A stretch of 26,581 nt of DNA from DSUN01 sp035527715 (GTDB lineage Bacteria > Planctomycetota > PUPC01 > DSUN01). The DNA lies in contig DATKZY010000039.1 in NCBI GenBank assembly GCA_035527715.1, positions 1 to 26,581 on the forward strand, given 5' to 3'. This document shows, one piece after another, positions 8,612-13,855 of the stretch. A program made the position numbers and the translations under genes. The stretch's first letter is position 1. Each line of letters opens with the position of its first letter. The notes beneath the pieces were generated by a model that did not search any database, was not told the origin of the DNA, and saw nothing but the letters and a program-made list of their open reading frames with translations.

Positions 8612-8749
8612 GCCAGCCGAGGCATTGCTGCCCCAGCCCAGCAGCCCGGCGACCAGGGCCGCTGCGCTCATCAGACACCACATTCGCCTGTTCATGCGCG
8701 TCTCTCCTTTCTGAGGGACACAGGCGGTCTGCCTACAGGCCGCCCCAGT

Positions 8750-8777
8750 AGTCTAGCGAAAATCCCTCGGTTGTCAA
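8750..8777 (-). promoter_or_regulatory. Sigma-70-type promoter of the broken secreted-protein gene
   Basis: On the minus strand, perfect TTGACA (8772-8777) is followed by a 16-bp spacer and TAGACT (8750-8755). It is 10 bp beyond the stop of the TIM-barrel gene and about 55 bp upstream of the signal-peptide ATG at 8695. The promoter and ribosome site being intact argues the gene was broken recently. Confidence 0.6.
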
Positions 8778-8786
8778 GCGCGGCCG

Positions 8787-9662
8787 TCAGATCGTGGCTT
8801 CCTTCCACTGTGCTTCGAGGAAGCGGAAGCTCTTGGGGATTTCCTCCTCGGGCTTGCCCTTCACCCCGCACTCGAGGCTGCAATAGTCCTGGTAGCCGAT
8901 CTTCTTCAGGCCCCGGAAGCCGGCCACGAAGCTCCGGTCGTCCTGCCCGGGCAGCACGCGGCTGCGGCTGGCCAGATGCACGTGGTGGAGCCACTTGCCG
9001 GCGGTGACGAAGGCCGCCTCGTCGTCCTTCTCCTCCTTGCACATGTGGTAAAAGTCACCCATCATGCAGATACCGGGGTGGTTGAGTTTGCTGCAAATGG
9101 CCGCGGCCTGCTCCAGGCGCTGGAGGTAGAAGGTCTCGCCGCGGTTCAGGGGCTCGAGGAGCACGCGGCACTTCTGCTCCACCGCGTAGTCGCCGATGGC
9201 CGGCAACACGTCGAGCAGCACCTTGTCCAGCTCCTCGGGCTTCAGCTCGCTCTGGCGGTGGAAGCAGGGGACGAAGATGACGCCGGTCGACTCGACCTCG
9301 CCGCCGAACTTGAGGGCGTTCTTGATCTGCTGGATGCCCTTCTCGCGTTTCTCCTTGTCGGGCGACACGATGGCGCCGCCGGCCGAGCCCCAGCACAGCG
9401 CGCTCACCTTGACCTTCGTGCCCTTGATGGCCTCCTGGACGTCCTTCACGTTGCCGCCGCCGCCCAGCTCGATGCCCACGCCGCCCCAGTCCTGGAGCTG
9501 GAGCACCTTGTCGCGCAGGGACTTGCCGGGGATGCGGCCCGCCTGGCTGCAGAGCTTGAGCACGCCCTCCTTCTTCGGCTCCTCGGCGGCCAGCACCCGC
9601 CCCGCGGCCGCGGCCAGGGCCGCCGACCCCGCCGAGCACTTCAGAAACGCCCGTCGCTCCAT
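8787..9662 (-). CDS. Tat-exported xylose-isomerase-like TIM-barrel protein
   Basis: A 291-residue sugar phosphate isomerase/epimerase-family protein (AP endonuclease family 2-like barrel). The N-terminus MERRAFLKCSAGSAALAAAA carries a twin-arginine motif (RRAFLK), so it should be exported folded, with its metal. Metal-site candidates appear at the ends of the barrel strands: Glu in LLEPLNR, Asp in MMGDFYHM, His in HHVHLA and Glu in CSLECGV. Such proteins usually act on ketoses, inositols or related sugars, or serve as epimerases; the substrate is unknown. The start at 9662 is chosen because it gives the Tat signal and has AAGGAGAG just upstream; a much longer in-frame extension to 9986 has no sensible protein content and overlaps the divergent gene. 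Confidence 0.9.
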   Translation of the reverse strand: MERRAFLKCSAGSAALAAAAGRVLAAEEPKKEGVLKLCSQAGRIPGKSLRDKVLQLQDWGGVGIELGGGGNVKDVQEAIKGTKVKVSALCWGSAGGAIVSPDKEKREKGIQQIKNALKFGGEVESTGVIFVPCFHRQSELKPEELDKVLLDVLPAIGDYAVEQKCRVLLEPLNRGETFYLQRLEQAAAICSKLNHPGICMMGDFYHMCKEEKDDEAAFVTAGKWLHHVHLASRSRVLPGQDDRSFVAGFRGLKKIGYQDYCSLECGVKGKPEEEIPKSFRFLEAQWKEATI

Positions 9663-9770
9663 GCTTCTCTCCTTGCTGTCTCTCCCCCGGTTCCCTCTAT
9701 TGAACCGGAACGGCTCGCGGGAATCAACTCGTGCCCCGTCGGCCCAGGGCCTCCTTGCTCGCCGCGGGGC

Positions 9771-9799
9771 TTGCCGTCCGGTCCCCTCCGCGCTATGAT
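9771..9799 (+). promoter_or_regulatory. Sigma-70-type promoter of the first plus-strand TIM-barrel gene
   Basis: TTGCCG (9771-9776), a 17-bp spacer and TATGAT (9794-9799, 5/6). The start codon is 25 bp downstream at 9824, so the leader is short and carries CGGAGG at 9811-9816. Confidence 0.6.
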
Positions 9800-9823
9800 G
9801 CCACAACCAACGGAGGACGTCCA

Positions 9824-10624
9824 ATGAAAGTCGGCCACATGCTGATGACGGATCCGCGCGACCCCCAGGGGAACGTGCTGCCCTGGCGGCAGTTCCTGGC
9901 CCAGGCCAGGGGTTGGGGGCTCCAGGGCGTGGACCTGTTCCCCGCCTACCTGGAGCGCGCGGGGGCCACGGTGGACGAGGCGGCACGAGTCATCGCCGAC
10001 TTGGGCCTCCGCATCGCCGTCCTCTGCGTGCCGACCGACCTGGTCTCCGCGGATCCCGCCGTCCGCGAACAGTCGCTCGACCGCGTGCGGGCGTTCGCGG
10101 ACAATGCGGTCGAGCTGGGCGTCACCCACCTCTTCAGCTACGGCGGGCAGCACGCGAATCGCGGCGAAGAGGCCCTCCGTCGCTACGTGGACGGCCTTCA
10201 GCGGGCCGCCGACCTGTGCGCTGAGCGCGGCCTGCTGTTCAGCATCGAGAACGCCGGCTCGCTGTGCCACACGCACGAGGAGATGGCCCGCTGCCTCGAC
10301 GCCGTCGCGCGGCCGAACACGCGGCTGACCATTGACACGGGCAACTTCGTCCTCGCGGGGAGCGACCCGCACGAGGCCATCCGCCGCCTCGCCCCGCGCG
10401 TCGCCCACGTGCACGTGAAAAACTTCGTGGATGCCCCCGGCCGCACGCCCTGGCCCTACCGCTACTGCTCGCCGCGGGCGGGGAAGGTGGACTACGCCTA
10501 CGTCGTCGAGCAGCTCCGAGCCGTCGGCTACCAGGGCCACGTCTCCTTCGAGCCCGAGGGTTTCCCCGACGCACAGGCCGAGGACGGCATCCGCTTCCTC
10601 GCGGAACTGCTGGCGAAGACCTAG
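9824..10624 (+). CDS. Sugar phosphate isomerase/epimerase family TIM-barrel protein
   Basis: A 266-residue cytoplasmic barrel of the xylose-isomerase-like superfamily. It begins MKVGHMLMTDP and shows GVDLFPAYLE on an early strand. Metal-ligand candidates are LFSIENAG (Glu), TIDTGNF (Asp), VAHVHVKNF (His) and VSFEPEGF (Glu), matching the usual E-D-H-E set. ATG 9824 is chosen over an in-frame extension to 9731 because CGGAGG is 7 nt upstream and the extension runs back through the promoter. It is followed 42 bp later by a second barrel gene in the same direction, so the two are probably co-transcribed and act on related sugars. Confidence 0.92.
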   Translation: MKVGHMLMTDPRDPQGNVLPWRQFLAQARGWGLQGVDLFPAYLERAGATVDEAARVIADLGLRIAVLCVPTDLVSADPAVREQSLDRVRAFADNAVELGVTHLFSYGGQHANRGEEALRRYVDGLQRAADLCAERGLLFSIENAGSLCHTHEEMARCLDAVARPNTRLTIDTGNFVLAGSDPHEAIRRLAPRVAHVHVKNFVDAPGRTPWPYRYCSPRAGKVDYAYVVEQLRAVGYQGHVSFEPEGFPDAQAEDGIRFLAELLAKT

Positions 10625-10629
10625 CTGCC

Positions 10630-10656
10630 CGCGAAACACGCGAAACGGCGCGAAAG
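10630..10656 (+). repeat. Triple CGCGAAA direct repeat
   Basis: Three copies of CGCGAAA at 10630, 10639 and 10649 in the 42-bp gap between two barrel genes. The period is 9-10 bp. It leaves only a weak purine-rich ribosome site (GAAAGAAGA) for the downstream gene. Confidence 0.65.
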
Positions 10657-10666
10657 AAGACCAGAG

Positions 10667-11548
10667 ATGCCCAAGATCGGAATCATGCCAAGGTGCTACC
10701 TGACCGACATCGCGGAGGGGCGGATGGATCTCTTCGCCTGGCTCGACGACGCCCGAACCCTGGAGCCGGAAGGCCACGAGCTCCACGCCGCGTTCTTCCG
10801 GGGCAAGAGCGACGCCTACGTGGAAACGGTTCGACACCGTGCGGAAGCGCTCGGCGCCCCGGTCGTCTCGCTCTGCTACGCGCCCGACTTCACGCAGCCC
10901 GACACCGAGGCCCGTGCGGCCGAGGTGCGGGGACAGCAGGAGGCCATCCGCCTGGCCGCCGACCTGGGGGCCGGCCTCTGCCGCACCCTCTCGGGCCAGC
11001 GCCGCGAGGGGCTGAACGCCGAGGAGGCCATCGGCTGGGTCGCCGAGTGCATCGAGGCATCCCTCCCCGTCGCCGAGCAGTGCGGCGTGAAGCTCGTCAT
11101 CGAGAACCACTACAAGGACGCCTTCTGGACCTATCCCGAGTTCGCCCAGAAGGCCGAGGTCTTCCTTCGCATCGTCGAGCGCGTCCGCTCCCCCCACTTC
11201 GGCGTGCAGTTCGACCCCTCGAACGCCCTCCTGGCGGGCGACGACCCGATCGAGCTGCTCGGGAGGGTCAAGGGCCGACTGGTCTCGATGCACGCGAGCG
11301 ACCGGTTCCTCGAGCCGGGCGCCTCGCTCGACGACCTCCGCCAGGCCGATGGCACCCTCGGCTACTCGCCCAGGCTCCGCCACGGCGAGATCGGCAAGGG
11401 CCTCAACGACTACGACGCCATCTTCACCATCCTCCGCGACATCCGCTACGACGGCTGGATCACCGTCGAGAACGGCGACACGATGGAGTCCATGCGCAAC
11501 TCCATCCGCTTCCTCAAAGGCATGAGGGATAGATACTTCGGGCGGTAG
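10667..11548 (+). CDS. Sugar phosphate isomerase/epimerase family TIM-barrel protein
   Basis: A second 293-residue xylose-isomerase-like barrel, clearly different in sequence from its neighbour. Strand-end metal-ligand candidates are KLVIENHYKD (Glu), GVQFDPSNAL (Asp), LVSMHASDRF (His) and WITVENGD (Glu). The segment LRHGEIGKGLNDYDAIF is typical of the hydroxypyruvate-isomerase/inosose-dehydratase side of the superfamily. No signal peptide. Its ATG at 10667 is preceded only by a weak ribosome site, so translation may depend on the upstream gene. Exact substrate unknown. Confidence 0.92.
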   Translation: MPKIGIMPRCYLTDIAEGRMDLFAWLDDARTLEPEGHELHAAFFRGKSDAYVETVRHRAEALGAPVVSLCYAPDFTQPDTEARAAEVRGQQEAIRLAADLGAGLCRTLSGQRREGLNAEEAIGWVAECIEASLPVAEQCGVKLVIENHYKDAFWTYPEFAQKAEVFLRIVERVRSPHFGVQFDPSNALLAGDDPIELLGRVKGRLVSMHASDRFLEPGASLDDLRQADGTLGYSPRLRHGEIGKGLNDYDAIFTILRDIRYDGWITVENGDTMESMRNSIRFLKGMRDRYFGR

Positions 11549-11654
11549 GCCTGCCGCGCGCCCGCCTTGTCCACGACGCCGTCCTCGCCGCCTCGTGGCT
11601 GCGCTGCCGCGCCTGTCGTGATCTGCGGACAACGTGTCTCGCATTCTCGATGCA

Positions 11655-11695
11655 TGTAAGCACTGTTCTGCACAGGGTTTGCGGCGGTCTGCCGC
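11655..11695 (+). promoter_or_regulatory. Upstream direct-repeat site A (candidate activator site)
   Basis: Begins TGTAAGC, contains CTGCACAG (a CTG-N2-CAG dyad) and ends TCTGCCGC. It aligns with site B at 11773-11814 over about 41 nt with small gaps. Relative to the predicted sigma-54 transcription start (about 11863) it lies near -190, in the normal range for enhancer-binding proteins. Confidence 0.45.
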
Positions 11696-11772
11696 TACGA
11701 TGCCGCGCCGGGCGTCCGGTTTTCAAGAATCCTCCCTGGATTCGGCCGCCCGTCCCGCGTGGCTTCCGTGAT

Positions 11773-11814
11773 TGTAAGCTCAAGCCCTGCAACAGGTTGC
11801 GCCGAATCTGCCGC
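11773..11814 (+). promoter_or_regulatory. Upstream direct-repeat site B (candidate activator site)
   Basis: The second copy of the TGTAAGC ... CTGCAACAGG ... TTGCG ... TCTGCCGC block, 118 bp after site A. Its centre CCTGCAACAGG is a CCTG-N3-CAGG dyad. It lies around -70 relative to the predicted start. Confidence 0.45.
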
Positions 11815-11836
11815 AGGCAGGGCGTGTCGGACCCAC

Positions 11837-11852
11837 CGGCATGCCATTTGCT
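11837..11852 (+). promoter_or_regulatory. Sigma-54-type (-24/-12) promoter of the PEP-CTERM gene
   Basis: CGGCATG-N4-TTGCT fits the consensus TGGCACG-N4-TTGCW at 10 of 12 informative positions. The invariant GG (11838-11839) and GC (11850-11851) are separated by exactly 10 bp. No comparable sigma-70 boxes are seen here. Transcription would start near 11863, giving a leader of about 75 nt. Confidence 0.6.
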
Positions 11853-11875
11853 TGCTAGGTAAACTATAGGTTTTT

Positions 11876-11914
11876 CTGCCCCCGGCCCTAACTGAGTAGT
11901 CGGCCGGAGGGCAG
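11876..11914 (+). promoter_or_regulatory. Leader hairpin upstream of the PEP-CTERM gene
   Basis: CTGCCCCCGGCC (11876-11887) pairs with GGCCGGAGGGCAG (11902-11914), 12 bp with one bulged A, around a 14-nt loop. It lies between the predicted transcription start and the ribosome site (ACAGGAGA), after a short T-run at 11871-11875. It could stabilise the leader or act as a translational control element; no known riboswitch class is recognised. Confidence 0.5.
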
Positions 11915-11938
11915 GTTCTGGAACAGGAGAAACGCCCC

Positions 11939-13843
11939 ATGCGTACCGCACGTCTCGCCGCAGGTGTGCTCATGTTGGCCGCGAGCGCGCTGCCAGCACT
12001 GGCTGTGCCATTCGAGGTGGTGATTGACATCGGTCCGCCGTTGGGGCAAGTCGAGGCCGGCGCCGTCGCTTCGGGCGGGTACGCTAACCTCCAGAACGGC
12101 CAGAACTTGGCAACCACGGCGCTGACCACGCCCGGCGGCGACCCGTTCACCCTGGCGATCAACAACCTGAACGCCGCGGGCAGCCCCATCGGCGGCATTG
12201 ACTGGCGCGACCGCGGCAATGCCGGCACGGCCTCGCTCCTGCGTCTGGGCGAGGACTTCGTGAAGAACAACCTGGGCATCGTCCGCGTGACGCTTGGCAA
12301 CATCCCTGCCGGCTCGTACGCCGTGAACAGCTACCACATTGACCCCGATAACACCCAGTGCGAAGCCATCAAGGTGCTCCTGAGCGACGCGAGCACGGCG
12401 GGCTTCTGGGACACCGGGGCGCGGGGCAACGCGAACATTTCCGCCGGCGGCGTAGGCGGCCTCAGCACCGGCGAGGTCACCGCTTCGGGCGCGAGCTTCT
12501 TCTTCACGTCGAACGGAACCGACGACGTGGTGATCCTGTTCGACGGCTCCACGGCCGCGGACGATGAGACGCCGCTGAACGGCATCTCGATCCGCCCGGC
12601 CTCTGCCGCCCACGTCTACACCCCACTGGCCACGGGCAAGGCATCCCTCGAGCAGGCCGGCCGGGTTGTCATGGAGGCCGAGAACTTCACGGCTCGCACG
12701 ACCAACCCAGGCGAGACCGCCTGGGTCATCAAGCCCACCGAGAACAGCGGGACCACCACCGTGAACGGCGGCCCCATCGTCTCCAACTACCGCGGCACGG
12801 GGTACATACAGAGCCTGCCTGACCAGGACTCCGCGGGCGGGGGCGGCTACCTGAACGACCCAACCGCCACCTACCAGATGCAGATCAGCACGCCCGGCAC
12901 CTATCGCGCCTACCTGCGCTGGGACGGCAACAACAACGCACAAGGCGAGAGCGACTCGATCTACATTGACATCGTGGACTTCAAGGACGGCGCGGGTGGC
13001 AGCATCGCCGACTGGTACGAGCTCACGGAAAGCGTCAATGGCAACTTCGCAAGCCCCACCTGGGACGGGGGCGGCGGCTTCGAGGAGAACCTGCCTGGGG
13101 CGAGCGGGAACGCGATGACCTGGAACATCTCGATTCCCGGCATCTACACGTTCCGCATCACCCAGCGCGAGGACGGCTCGGCCGTGGACGCCATCATCCT
13201 CCAACTCAGCAATACGACGCCGGGCAACCCCGGCCCGGCCGAGTCCAACCTCTCGAACGGCCTGCCGATTCTCACCGGCTACTCGAAGCTGGGCGGCGAC
13301 CCCGATGCCACCCACCCGCTCGGCGTGGCGAGCGGCCTGGTCGAGGGCGCCAAGGCATTCGCCGACGCCCCGGGCAACTGGACCGGCATCCCGCTCCCAC
13401 TCCTCGGCTCCGACTACATCATGACCGAGAGCAATGACGCAGGCACCCTCACCGCAGGCTACGGCTTCGTGGACTATTCGGTGAAGGCGGTCGGGGGCGC
13501 GGCGCTCTACCTCTTCCTCGACGACCGCTACATCGCGGCCAACGGCCTGCCCTCCTGGATGGTCGGCCTCGGCTTCATGGACATCGGGCTGGATGTCCTC
13601 CTGGATGACCAGATCAGCCAGCTCCCCTTCTCGATCTTCCAGATGGCATCGCCCATGGCCGACGGCGTTCCCATCTCGGTCTACGGCCTTGGGTACCAGT
13701 TGAATCCGGGCTACGAATTCTACGGCATCGCGGTGTCGGACTACGCCTTCACCGCGATCCCCGAGCCGGCCACCAGCGCCCTCGTCGCCCTCGGGATCAT
13801 CGCCCTCGTCCGCCGCAGGCGTCGGGCCACCGGCAAGGCATAG
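11939..13843 (+). CDS. PEP-CTERM sorting-domain protein with a carbohydrate-binding-like module
   Basis: A secreted, probably surface-sorted protein of 634 residues. It has a signal peptide (1-22, MRTARLAAGVLMLAASALPA...) and a first beta-rich region (about 24-205). A jelly-roll-like module follows at about 230-430, starting VVMEAENFTAR and containing TPGTYRAYLRWDGNNN and GIYTFRITQREDGSAVDAIIL, which resembles CBM6/CBM35-type lectin domains. A third region is unrecognised. The C-terminal tail (607-634) has PEP, a hydrophobic helix ATSALVALGIIALV and RRRRR. Exosortase normally recognises this tail and cleaves it; no exosortase gene is in the window. The ATG at 11939 follows ACAGGAGA. Its regulatory region differs from every other gene here. 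Confidence 0.92.
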   Translation: MRTARLAAGVLMLAASALPALAVPFEVVIDIGPPLGQVEAGAVASGGYANLQNGQNLATTALTTPGGDPFTLAINNLNAAGSPIGGIDWRDRGNAGTASLLRLGEDFVKNNLGIVRVTLGNIPAGSYAVNSYHIDPDNTQCEAIKVLLSDASTAGFWDTGARGNANISAGGVGGLSTGEVTASGASFFFTSNGTDDVVILFDGSTAADDETPLNGISIRPASAAHVYTPLATGKASLEQAGRVVMEAENFTARTTNPGETAWVIKPTENSGTTTVNGGPIVSNYRGTGYIQSLPDQDSAGGGGYLNDPTATYQMQISTPGTYRAYLRWDGNNNAQGESDSIYIDIVDFKDGAGGSIADWYELTESVNGNFASPTWDGGGGFEENLPGASGNAMTWNISIPGIYTFRITQREDGSAVDAIILQLSNTTPGNPGPAESNLSNGLPILTGYSKLGGDPDATHPLGVASGLVEGAKAFADAPGNWTGIPLPLLGSDYIMTESNDAGTLTAGYGFVDYSVKAVGGAALYLFLDDRYIAANGLPSWMVGLGFMDIGLDVLLDDQISQLPFSIFQMASPMADGVPISVYGLGYQLNPGYEFYGIAVSDYAFTAIPEPATSALVALGIIALVRRRRRATGKA

Positions 13844-13855
13844 GAGGCGACGGCC

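Larger units (their letters stand above)
8294..8695 (-). pseudogene. Secreted-protein gene interrupted by an in-frame hairpin with two TGA codons
   Basis: From an ATG at 8695, behind an AAGGAGAG ribosome site and a good promoter, the reading gives MNRRMWCLMSAAALVAGLLG and then WGSNASAG: a textbook signal peptide with an ASA cleavage site. A TGA at 8609-8611 and another at 8594-8596 follow, and then the same frame continues as ASSYTVVQVTDLAGKV into the 85-codon body. Exactly the stretch between signal peptide and mature protein carries a hairpin (8582-8601), so a short palindromic insertion that kept the frame but brought stop codons is the simplest explanation. TGA is used as a normal stop by lysS and other genes here, so recoding is unlikely. 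Confidence 0.65.

Noticed and set aside
9663..9986. N-terminal extension of the minus-strand Tat TIM-barrel protein to 9986
   Set aside because: It crosses the divergent promoter and coding start of the neighbouring gene, and the Tat signal begins at 9662.
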